Position numbers and translations under genes: made by a program. 64,000 nucleotides of DNA from the NCBI GenBank assembly GCA_964496575.1, contig CAZCAC010000023.1, positions 1 through 64,000 on the forward strand. The letters are read 5' to 3'. Source of the DNA: CAZCAC01 sp964496575. GTDB lineage: Bacteria; Planctomycetota; UBA1135; GCA-002686595. Positions 48,920 to 57,147 of the stretch are shown in pieces (positions within the stretch are counted from its first letter, which is position 1; each line of letters opens with the position of its first letter). The notes under the pieces are model-generated. The model was not told where the DNA came from and searched no databases. It was given only the letters and a program-made list of their open reading frames with translations.

Positions 48920-49696
48920 CTACGCCTCTCTCTCCGAGGGCAGCTGCACGGGAGGGTTCTTCTTGCGCAGTCGCGTGTTCAGGAACTCGACGGCGAGCGA
49001 GAAGCCCATGGCGAAGTAGATGTAGCCCTTCTCGATGTGCTTGCCGACTCCCTCCGCGGTGAGCATCACGCCGATCAAGATCAGGAAGGAGAGCGCGAGC
49101 ATCTTCATCGTCGGATGTCTCTCGATGAAACGGCTGACCCCTTCCGCGAAGACCATCATCACGATGATGGCGATGACGATCGCAGCCACCATCACGGTGA
49201 TGTGCTCGGCCATGCCCACGGCCGTGATCACCGAGTCGAGCGAGAAGATGATGTCGAGCAGACCGATCTGCACGATCACCACCATGTAGGAGCTCGCCCG
49301 GCGACGTACCTCGTGGGATTCCCGGCCACCCTCGAGCTCGTCGTGGATCTCGTACGTCGCCTTGCCGATCAGGAAGAGACCTCCGACGAGCAGGATCAGA
49401 TCGCGCCCCGAGAACTGGTGTCCGAACACGGCGAAGAACGGCTCCGTCAGGCGCATCACCCAGCCGATCCCGAGGAGGAGACCGATGCGCATGAACATGG
49501 CGAGGAGCAGCCCGATCCTGCGCGCGGATTGCTGTTGTTCCGGAGGAAGCTTGCTGGACAGGATCGACAGGAACACGAGGTTGTCGATCCCGAGCACGAC
49601 CTCGAGCAAGGTCAAGGTCAGCAGAGCGAGCAGGTTCTCCGAGGTCCAGAGACCCTCGAAGCTGAAGAGGCCTTCGCTGAGAAGCAGCAGTTCCAT
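48920..49696 (-). CDS. TerC-family integral membrane protein
   Basis: A 258-residue membrane protein with about seven helices and the TerC signature acidic helices: LLEVVLGIDNLVFLSIL near 30-46 and IIFSLDSVITAVG near 148-160, both with the conserved Asp. TerC proteins are linked to tellurite resistance and, in other bacteria, to manganese export and metal loading of secreted enzymes. Metal export is a reasonable inference here. Divergent from the sulfatase gene at 49852; the start ATG has no obvious Shine-Dalgarno. Sulfatases need calcium rather than manganese, so a direct link with the locus is not assumed. Confidence 0.9.
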   Translation of the reverse strand: MELLLLSEGLFSFEGLWTSENLLALLTLTLLEVVLGIDNLVFLSILSSKLPPEQQQSARRIGLLLAMFMRIGLLLGIGWVMRLTEPFFAVFGHQFSGRDLILLVGGLFLIGKATYEIHDELEGGRESHEVRRRASSYMVVIVQIGLLDIIFSLDSVITAVGMAEHITVMVAAIVIAIIVMMVFAEGVSRFIERHPTMKMLALSFLILIGVMLTAEGVGKHIEKGYIYFAMGFSLAVEFLNTRLRKKNPPVQLPSEREA

Positions 49697-49851
49697 GGCG
49701 CGGCGGGCGAGGTTTGTCGAGAGGAGCGGGGAGGTTAGCGAGCCCGAGGGCGCACCGCCAAGCCCGAGATCAGGGAGAAACTCGAACGGCGAGGCCGTCA
49801 GGGGAGTCGGGCCGGAGGCGACTCGGGTAGCACCCGGGGCGCCACGTCCTT

Positions 49852-51273
49852 ATGCTCCCGTACATGACGATGCTGTTCCCCGTCCGGCCCACTGCCGTCG
49901 TCCTCCTGAGCCTTCTTCCGATGCCGGGGATCGCGCTCGAACGTTCGACCGAGGCCCCCAACATCGTCCTGATCATCTCGGACGACCAGGCCTGGACCGA
50001 CTACGGCTTCATGGGGCACGAGACGATCCGGACGCCGCGGATCGACACGCTCGCTTCCGAGAGCGCGACCTTTAGGCGCGGCTACGTGCCGACAGCCCTC
50101 TGCCGGCCCTCGCTCATGACCCTCGCGACGGGGCTGTACGCGCACCAGCACCGGACCACCGGCAACGATCCGGCCAGGACCCCGGCCAACGCGCGGCACG
50201 CCGAGGAGTCGGGCCAGCCGGCCCGCGAGAGGCTCATCGCGCACGTGGACCGGGTCCCCACTCTCCCCCGGCTGCTCGACTCCCTCGGCTACCTGAGCTT
50301 CCAGAGCGGCAAGTGGTGGGAGGGCGGCTACCGGCGCGGCGGGTTCACGCACGGCATGACCCGCGGCTATCCCGAAAAGGGTGGTCGCCACGGCGACGAC
50401 GGCTTGAAGATCGGCCGGGAGGGACTGGCACCGGTCTACGACTTCATCGATCTGGCCATCGAGCAGGAGAAGCCGTTCTTCCTGTGGTACGCCCCGTTCC
50501 TGCCGCACACGCCGCACGACCCGCCGGAGCGGCTCCTCGAGAAGTACCGCGCCGCGGAGCGCCCCGCCGCCGTCGCCCGGTACTACGCGATGTGCGAGTG
50601 GTTCGACGAGACCTGCGGCGAGCTGCTCGACCGGCTGGATAAGAAGGGCCTTCGCGAGATCACGCTGGTCGTCTACGTCACCGACAACGGCTGGATCCAG
50701 CACCCCCGGGGCGGCTACGGGCCGCAGTCCAAGCGCAGCCCCTACGAGGGCGGTGTCCGGACGCCGATCCTCTTCCGCTGGCCCGGGGTGATCGGACCCT
50801 CCGAACGGCCGGAGCTCTGCAGCAGCATCGACATCGTGCCGACGATCCTCGCCGCGGCGGGTGCCGTTGTTCCCGCAGAGCTCCCCGGGCTAGATCTCCT
50901 GCCGGCGATTCGCGATGGCGAGGCGATCGAGCGCACGATCCTCTTCGGCGAGGCGTTCGCTCACGACATCGCCGACATCGAGCGACCGGAAGCCTCGCTG
51001 CTCCACCGCTGGGCGATCGAGGGCGACTGGAAGCTGGTGCTCACCTACGATGGCCGGCGAGGAGAGATGAAGTACCCCCCCACCGACTTCGCGCCGTTGC
51101 TCTTCGACTTGAAGAGCGATTCAGAGGAGCGGGTCGACCTGGCTGCGGAGGAAGCGGGCCGGGTCCAGCGACTCACCGAACGGATCGACGGCTGGTGGCC
51201 CGCCGCGCCACGCCGGCACGGGGTCGCCCCGGCCGAGGGGGACCGGGACCGTCGAGAGAGATCACCGCGATAG
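49852..51273 (+). CDS. Exported sulfatase (CRPSL variant active site)
   Basis: A 473-residue type I sulfatase with a signal peptide. Metal ligands lie in IVLIISDDQAWTDYG, the FGly cysteine in TALCRPSLMTLATG (Cys84), and later motifs are KWWEGGY, FLPHTPHDPP and VTDNGW. The maturation motif C-x-P-S-R is C-R-P-S-L here: the arginine used by formylglycine-generating enzymes is Leu88. Activation may use another maturase or fail. Starts at 49852, 49864 and 49870 are all possible, differing only before the signal. It is followed after 23 bases by another sulfatase gene, so they form an operon. Substrate is probably a sulfated sugar of the glycan attacked by the neighbouring rhamnosidases. Confidence 0.85.
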   Translation: MLPYMTMLFPVRPTAVVLLSLLPMPGIALERSTEAPNIVLIISDDQAWTDYGFMGHETIRTPRIDTLASESATFRRGYVPTALCRPSLMTLATGLYAHQHRTTGNDPARTPANARHAEESGQPARERLIAHVDRVPTLPRLLDSLGYLSFQSGKWWEGGYRRGGFTHGMTRGYPEKGGRHGDDGLKIGREGLAPVYDFIDLAIEQEKPFFLWYAPFLPHTPHDPPERLLEKYRAAERPAAVARYYAMCEWFDETCGELLDRLDKKGLREITLVVYVTDNGWIQHPRGGYGPQSKRSPYEGGVRTPILFRWPGVIGPSERPELCSSIDIVPTILAAAGAVVPAELPGLDLLPAIRDGEAIERTILFGEAFAHDIADIERPEASLLHRWAIEGDWKLVLTYDGRRGEMKYPPTDFAPLLFDLKSDSEERVDLAAEEAGRVQRLTERIDGWWPAAPRRHGVAPAEGDRDRRERSPR

Positions 51274-51296
51274 CGCCTGACCACCGGAAGCCTGCC

Positions 51297-52718
51297 ATGC
51301 CGATCCGATTCGTTCCTCCCCTGGTGATGCTCATCCTGTGCCTGCCGGCCATCGCCCGGCCCGTCGAGAAGCCGAACATCCTGCTCGTCTACCTCGATGA
51401 TTTCGGCTGGAAGGACACCGGTTACATGGGCTCCGATTTCTACGAGACCCCGCACCTCGACGAGCTGGCGCGGGAGGGCATGGTCTTCACCGACGCCTAC
51501 TCGTGCGCCGCCAACTGCGCCCCCGCCCGCGCTTGCCTGCTCTCCGGCCAGTACACCCCTCGGCACGAGGTGTTCAACGTGGGGATTCGCCCGCGCGGGA
51601 AGGCGGAACACCGGCGCTTGCTGCACGTGTCGGGCACGGAGACCCTTCGTCCCGACATCGTGACCTGGGCGGAAGCGCTCCAGGCAGCCGGCTACGCGAC
51701 GGGCATGTTCGGCAAATGGCACCTGGGGACCAGTCCGGCGGAGCAGGGTTTCGACACCGCGGTCGACCACCGCGAGCTACCCGGGTTCAAGGGGCACCGC
51801 GGACCCGACGACACCTACCTGACCGACGTCCTGACGGAACACACGATCGGTTTCATCCGGGAGCACCGTGGCGAGCCGTGGTGCGCCTACCTGGCCCACT
51901 TCGCCGTACACACGCCGTTGCAGCCGAAGAAGGAGCTGCTGCCCAGGTACGAGCAGAAGAAGCCGGGCGAGCTCCACGACCACGTGGTCATGGCCACCAT
52001 GATCCAGGCGGTCGACGACGGCGTGGGACGGATCATCGCGGCGCTCGACGAGCTCGAGCTGCGCGAGAAGACCGTCGTCGTCTTCTTCTCCGACAATGGA
52101 GGCTACGGGCCGGCGACCGACATGGATCCCCTGTGGGGGTACAAGGGCACGTACTACGAGGGCGGGATCCGCGTCCCCTTCTTCGTCCACTGGCCCGGAG
52201 TCGTCCGAGGTGGGCAGCAGAGCGAGGAGCCGATCACCGGCGTGGACCTCTATCCCACCCTGCTCGAGATCGCCGGGGCGGAGACTCCCGACCAGCCGCT
52301 CGACGGCCGCAGCCTGCTGCCGCTGTGGACGGGCGAGACGAAGAGCTTCGGAGAGCGCGCGCTCTTCTGGCACTTCCCCGCCTACCTGCAGAAGTACAAG
52401 GTCCACTCCGAGCAGCGCGACGCGCTGTTCCGCTCGCGCCCCTGCAGCGTGGTGCGGATCGGCGACTACAAGCTGCACGAGTACTTCGAGGACGGCGGCC
52501 TCGAGCTCTACGACCTGCGCGAGGACATCCGCGAGCGGAAGAACCTGGCCGAGTCGATGCCGGAGAAGCGCGAGGAGCTGCACCGCGTCCTGAAGGCGTG
52601 GCGCGAGGAGATCGGCGCCCCGGTCCCCACCGAGCCGAACCCGAAGTTCGATCCCGGGGCGGAGGCCGCCGCCCTGCGGCGGATCGCGGAGAAGGATCGC
52701 CGCGAGCAGAGCCGGTAG
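51297..52718 (+). CDS. Exported sulfatase (canonical CAPAR active site)
   Basis: A 473-residue type I sulfatase with signal MPIRFVPPLVMLILCLPAIA. Motifs: LLVYLDDFGWKDTGYMG with the metal-binding Asp pair, active-site NCAPARACLLSG with FGly candidate Cys74 and arginine 78 in place, GMFGKWHLG (catalytic Lys and His), FAVHTPLQP and FFSDNGGYG. All catalytic residues appear present. ATG 51297 is supported by GGAAG 7 bases upstream and a good signal peptide. It is second in a two-sulfatase operon and converges on the sulfatase-GH106 fusion gene 18 bases away. It needs a formylglycine-generating enzyme, which is not encoded in this window. Confidence 0.92.
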   Translation: MPIRFVPPLVMLILCLPAIARPVEKPNILLVYLDDFGWKDTGYMGSDFYETPHLDELAREGMVFTDAYSCAANCAPARACLLSGQYTPRHEVFNVGIRPRGKAEHRRLLHVSGTETLRPDIVTWAEALQAAGYATGMFGKWHLGTSPAEQGFDTAVDHRELPGFKGHRGPDDTYLTDVLTEHTIGFIREHRGEPWCAYLAHFAVHTPLQPKKELLPRYEQKKPGELHDHVVMATMIQAVDDGVGRIIAALDELELREKTVVVFFSDNGGYGPATDMDPLWGYKGTYYEGGIRVPFFVHWPGVVRGGQQSEEPITGVDLYPTLLEIAGAETPDQPLDGRSLLPLWTGETKSFGERALFWHFPAYLQKYKVHSEQRDALFRSRPCSVVRIGDYKLHEYFEDGGLELYDLREDIRERKNLAESMPEKREELHRVLKAWREEIGAPVPTEPNPKFDPGAEAAALRRIAEKDRREQSR

Positions 52719-52736
52719 GGAACCGAGCCGCGTCCC

Positions 52737-55700
52737 CTACCGGATCGGCGCGCCGCCCAGGACCGCCGCGCGAACGACGACCGGGCCGAACAGGCCGGAG
52801 GGGAGCAACTCCATGTTCGCGCGGAACTTGCTCTTCAGGTTGGTGCGCGCGTGGACACCGGCCTCGGGAGAGCGGAGGTCGCCGACGATGCGGTTGTGCC
52901 AGAGGTTGGTGACCTCGACCTCGAGCCGGTTGGCTCCGGCCCGCAGCTTCCCGGTCACGTCGACTCGGTACGGCGCGTGCCAGAGGACGCCGATCGGCTC
53001 GCCGTTCAGCTGAACCTCCGCGATCTCGGCCACCGTCCCCAGGTCCAGCTCGAGGGCCAGCCCGGGGCCCACGTGTGACTCCGGTACGTTCACGGTCGTC
53101 GTGTAACTCGCGGTTCCGGAGAAGAAGCGCGCCCCTGCGGGCTCGAGCTCGGTCCAGCTGATGAGCTCGTCCAGCTCGAGGGAAGCCGGCGCGCCGGAGC
53201 CTTCGGGGAAGTCCAGCTTCCAGGGCCCAGGCACCTCGAGGTCGGTCGGCACCGCGCGAATCCCGACCGCCGTGGTCCGGCCGCTGGCGGTGGCGAGCTC
53301 GATCACCCCGGGCTCGCGAGCGCGCAGGCGCACGTGCGCGGAGTCGAGCGACAGCACCTCGATCCCTCGATCGATCAGGCCCGTCGCCGCTCGACCGGGA
53401 TAACGGAGATCGACGATGTGGTCCTCGCCGTCTCCGGCGCGGAACACGACGAAGACCGAGGAGACCTGCGGGAGCTTCAGTGGCAGGCGGACCCAGTCGC
53501 CCTCGACGCGGTAGACCAGGCACGGCGTCACGCTGCCGTCCTCGGGATCCCAGAGGAAAGGCCTCCAGCCGGGAGTGACCCGGAACGAGCACTCGGCGAG
53601 CACCGGCTCGTTGGCGCCGTTGATCACGAAGTAAATCTCCTCGCGCGCGGTCCGGCGGTGGATGTAGTCGAGCTCGTGGCTGGCGGGAATCTCGACGATG
53701 AAGTCCGGCCGCACTCCCAGCTCGCGCAGGACGTCGCGCAGCGGAACGTCGCCGAACACACGCCCCTGCCCGTGGCGGCGCCCGCCCGCGGCGTGGCCCT
53801 CTCCGAAGAAGAGCAGGCGCGAGAGGCGACGCACCTCCTCGTCACAGCCGGGATGGCCCTCGAGGCTGTTCGCGCGCGTCGGCGGGCGGCCGACGAGCGT
53901 CGCTCCCTCGCGCACCAGCTCCTCCAGCCGGCGCAGCACCGGCAGCGCGATGTCCTCACGATCGGGCAGGGCGATCAGCCGGTACTCCATCCCGCTCGAG
54001 GTCGTCAGGCGCCCGTCGCGCACCTCCATGTCGTTCACGACGATGTCGCGGTTCACGTAGTCGAAGTCGTAGCCGGCGCCGAGGCTCTCGACGCGGTTGG
54101 GTTTCTTTCGACCGCAGTGCTGGCACTCGTCGGGATCGTGCGGCGGCGCGACCTTCGGATCGATGCGACGCGACGGCACGAGGTTCGGGGCCTGGTCGCC
54201 GTAGTAGAAGCAGACGTCCGCGACGAACCGGCCCTGCCGCAGCAGGTGGCTGCACCTCGAGAGGTACGAGAGCATCGGGCCGGCCTGCTCCCACCACGTG
54301 GAGTTGACGTTGAAGTGCTCGCCGGCGTGGTAGGCGAATCCCGGCTCGCCGGCCTCGGGCGGGTTGTGGGCGAAAGTGTGGAAGATCGGCCGGTTCAAAC
54401 CCGCGCAGAAGGCGAGGTCGAAGAGCCGCTTGTACTCGTCGGGGCCGTCCCGCCAGTGGCGCCAACCGGTCAGCGCCTCGGCGGCCACGTCGCGGCGCCC
54501 GTAGATGTGCGCCGCGCTCGCCGCCTCCTTGGTGACCCAGAACTGCTTGCCGTTCCAGAACTCCCCCATCGGGATCTGCGAGACCCCGAGCGCCTCGAGC
54601 GGGCCGACGCGCGGCGCGCCGCCGTGCCCCGCCTCGGCCAGGAGGTCGATCCCCCGTCGGCCGAGGATCGTCGCCGCGCGCCCGAAGTGATTCTCGGTCA
54701 TCATCCGCGAGACCAGCGCGCGGTAGTCGTGCAGGAAGCGCTCGCCGATCCCGGGTTCGGGGGTGCTCCGGCCGGCGAGGACCGGGAGATACGGCAGCGG
54801 GTCGTAGCCGTAGGCCCGCCGGAACTGGTCCGCGAACCCTGGAGTCCAGTCGGGGCGCTGCCACACCTCGAAGCTGTCCAGCATCAGGAGCTCGAGCGCC
54901 GGCAGCGCTTCGCGTCCCCGGTACAGGCGTTCCAGCATCACCTCGAGGTGACGGTCGGTCGCCGCGGCGGAGAGGTGATCGACGACGAGCCCGTCCGAGG
55001 CCGGGCTGGGGCAGACCAGCGGCTGGCTGGTCCCCGAGCAGACGAAGCGCAGGATCGTCCAGTCGCCCGGCGGAACCTCCCAGTGGAGCCGCCCCTCCTC
55101 GTCGACCCGTCCCGAGAGGTCCACCGAATCGGAAGCTGGATCCGACGATTGCCGGTGCGGAACCGCGAGCAGCGCGACCTCGGTGAACGGCGGCGCGAGC
55201 CCTTCGGGCTCCGGAGGTCTCTCGCGGAAGCTCGCGGGACCCGTGACCTCCCGCTCGGCCCAGCGGAGCTGCTTGCTCGCGTGCTCGGGCTCGATCCACG
55301 AACCACCCGCGTTCCAGCTGCTCGAGGCGACGAGCCCCACGTCGAGCCCGAGCCGTGACGCCTCGTCGAGCGCGTGGTGGATCGAGCGCAGCGATTCCGC
55401 TTCGAGGAAGGGCGGACCGACGGGAATCGTCTTCTCGGGATCGGCGAGGCTTCCGATGTCCCAGATGATCGGACCGCGGAGGCCCTTGGCGTCCATCTCC
55501 TCGAGCTCACGGGTGATCTGCTCGCGATCGACGTGCCCGTTGAGCCACGGCCAGAGGACCATCGGTCGGGCGGAGAGCGGCGGGTTCCGGAAGCGCTCCT
55601 CCGAGAGCGCCGGGGTGGGTGCCGGCGCGGGCCCCGTGGCGGCACCGAGCGCGTCGCAGCGTTCCCGCATCGCCCGGAGGGTCTCGCAGTAGGCCGGATC

Positions 55701-56996
55701 GCGCGCCACGTTGATGAGCTGCAGCGGGTCGCGCGCGAGGTCGTGCAGGAACTCTCCTTCCGGCAGGTGGTCCAGGTAACGGGCGTAGACGAAGCGCTCG
55801 CCCCGGACCCCTTCCCACCTGGGGATCAGCGAGTTATCGAGCAGGTGCTCGCAGAAGAACTCCTCGCGCCAGTCCGGGGCCCCTTCCCCTTCCACCAGCG
55901 GAGCGAGGCTGCGCCCCTGACAGGTCGAGGGCGCCTCGAGCCCGGCGAGGTCGACGATGGTGGCGGCGAGGTCGACGTTGAGGGCGAGCTCTCGAACGAC
56001 TCGTCCACGCTGGCGCTCGTCGAGCCGCGGGTCGTGGATCACCAGGGGGACGCGGAGCGACTCCTCGTAGTGCGACCACTTGCCCGCGAACCCCCGCGAG
56101 CCCTTGTAGTAGCCGTTGTCGCCGGTGAAGATCACGACCGTATCGTCCCCGAGCCCCCGGCGCTCCACCTCGGCGAGGACCCGTCCGATCACGCGGTCGA
56201 TCCCGCTGATCATCCGGTAGTACGCGCGGACGTTGCGCTCGTACTTCTCGAGCGTATCCCACCTCCAGAACCAGCGCTTCCGGTGCATCGAGTGGGTGAG
56301 GAACTCCGGGAGGCCGCTCCAGAAGTCGGTCGAGACGCGCGGCGGACGGATCTCGGCCTCGGTGTAGAGCTCGGCCTCGGGCGGCGAGAAGGGGTAGTGG
56401 TTCTCCTTGTCGGCGTCGGCGGCGTGCGGCGCGTTGAAGCTGACGGAGAGGCAGAAGGGCCGATCCGCCTCGCAACCTTCGAGGAACTCGATCGCCAGGT
56501 CTCCGGCGATATCGGTCAAGTGTCGGACCGTTCCGTCGGGGCCCTCCTTCAGGTAGGGCGTCCACTGCGGCCGGTAGAAGTCGAACATCACGCCCGGAGC
56601 CTCGCTCCCGGCCCGCACGCCGTACTTCCCGACGAAGCCGGTCCGGTACCCGGCCTTCCGCAGCACCGCGGGATAGCTCCGCTCGACGAGGCCGGCGGCG
56701 AGCGGCGGCGTCCCGAAGGTGTAGCCGTGCCGGCGCTCCCACGCCCCGGTGAAGATCGAGGCCCGGCTCGCGGCGCAGATCGGCGTCGTGACGAACGCGT
56801 TGGCGAAGCGGACCCCGTCCGCCGCGAGGCCGTCGATCACCGGCGTGCGCAGGACGGGATGCCCGGCGCACCCGAGGAAGTCGTCGCGCTGATCGTCGGT
56901 GACGAAGAGGATGATGTTCGGTCTCTCGACCTGCGTCGCGGTACCCGGGGTGCCGAGGACGGCGGCGAGCACGAACAGAAGGAGTGGGTTGTTCAT
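52737..56996 (-). CDS. Secreted sulfatase-GH106 fusion (bifunctional desulfation and rhamnose release)
   Basis: A 1419-residue exported protein. Signal peptide at 1-22. Residues about 23-465 are a type I sulfatase: IILFVTDDQRDDFLG, active-site PICAASRASIFTG with FGly candidate Cys74 (C-A-A-S-R), GFVGKYG, FNAPHAAD and FTGDNGYYKGS. After a Pro/Ala linker (TGPAPAPTPALS), residues about 470-1419 are GH106-like: PMVLWPWLNGHVDREQITRE, EEMDAKGLRGPIIWD, LVASSSWNAGGSW, VVDHLSAAATDRH, and a terminal GH2-like sandwich (ALELDLGTVAEIAEVQLNGE, GANRLEVEVTNLWHNRI). There is no frameshift and the reading frame is continuous, so the fusion is real in this sequence. It would couple removal of sulfate with cleavage of a rhamnosyl linkage. 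Confidence 0.88.
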   Translation of the reverse strand: MNNPLLLFVLAAVLGTPGTATQVERPNIILFVTDDQRDDFLGCAGHPVLRTPVIDGLAADGVRFANAFVTTPICAASRASIFTGAWERRHGYTFGTPPLAAGLVERSYPAVLRKAGYRTGFVGKYGVRAGSEAPGVMFDFYRPQWTPYLKEGPDGTVRHLTDIAGDLAIEFLEGCEADRPFCLSVSFNAPHAADADKENHYPFSPPEAELYTEAEIRPPRVSTDFWSGLPEFLTHSMHRKRWFWRWDTLEKYERNVRAYYRMISGIDRVIGRVLAEVERRGLGDDTVVIFTGDNGYYKGSRGFAGKWSHYEESLRVPLVIHDPRLDERQRGRVVRELALNVDLAATIVDLAGLEAPSTCQGRSLAPLVEGEGAPDWREEFFCEHLLDNSLIPRWEGVRGERFVYARYLDHLPEGEFLHDLARDPLQLINVARDPAYCETLRAMRERCDALGAATGPAPAPTPALSEERFRNPPLSARPMVLWPWLNGHVDREQITRELEEMDAKGLRGPIIWDIGSLADPEKTIPVGPPFLEAESLRSIHHALDEASRLGLDVGLVASSSWNAGGSWIEPEHASKQLRWAEREVTGPASFRERPPEPEGLAPPFTEVALLAVPHRQSSDPASDSVDLSGRVDEEGRLHWEVPPGDWTILRFVCSGTSQPLVCPSPASDGLVVDHLSAAATDRHLEVMLERLYRGREALPALELLMLDSFEVWQRPDWTPGFADQFRRAYGYDPLPYLPVLAGRSTPEPGIGERFLHDYRALVSRMMTENHFGRAATILGRRGIDLLAEAGHGGAPRVGPLEALGVSQIPMGEFWNGKQFWVTKEAASAAHIYGRRDVAAEALTGWRHWRDGPDEYKRLFDLAFCAGLNRPIFHTFAHNPPEAGEPGFAYHAGEHFNVNSTWWEQAGPMLSYLSRCSHLLRQGRFVADVCFYYGDQAPNLVPSRRIDPKVAPPHDPDECQHCGRKKPNRVESLGAGYDFDYVNRDIVVNDMEVRDGRLTTSSGMEYRLIALPDREDIALPVLRRLEELVREGATLVGRPPTRANSLEGHPGCDEEVRRLSRLLFFGEGHAAGGRRHGQGRVFGDVPLRDVLRELGVRPDFIVEIPASHELDYIHRRTAREEIYFVINGANEPVLAECSFRVTPGWRPFLWDPEDGSVTPCLVYRVEGDWVRLPLKLPQVSSVFVVFRAGDGEDHIVDLRYPGRAATGLIDRGIEVLSLDSAHVRLRAREPGVIELATASGRTTAVGIRAVPTDLEVPGPWKLDFPEGSGAPASLELDELISWTELEPAGARFFSGTASYTTTVNVPESHVGPGLALELDLGTVAEIAEVQLNGEPIGVLWHAPYRVDVTGKLRAGANRLEVEVTNLWHNRIVGDLRSPEAGVHARTNLKSKFRANMELLPSGLFGPVVVRAAVLGGAPIR

Positions 56997-57132
56997 GGAT
57001 ATGTCCAGGATACCGGACAGGGTTCAGGAATCCGGGGATTTCGTCGACTGGCCCTCTCGTTGCGAAGAAAGGCGCGCGACCCCGTGCTGCGAGATCCGTG
57101 CTACGATGTCCTCCGTCATTCGACACGACCAG

Positions 57133-57138
57133 AGGAGG
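57133..57138 (+). promoter_or_regulatory. Shine-Dalgarno AGGAGG deciding the start at 57148
   Basis: AGAGGAGGAC, with AGGAGG 9 bases before ATG 57148. It rules against the earlier in-frame ATG at 57106. A TACGAT -10-like box is at 57102-57107. Confidence 0.6.
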
Positions 57139-57147
57139 ACTCGCCTG

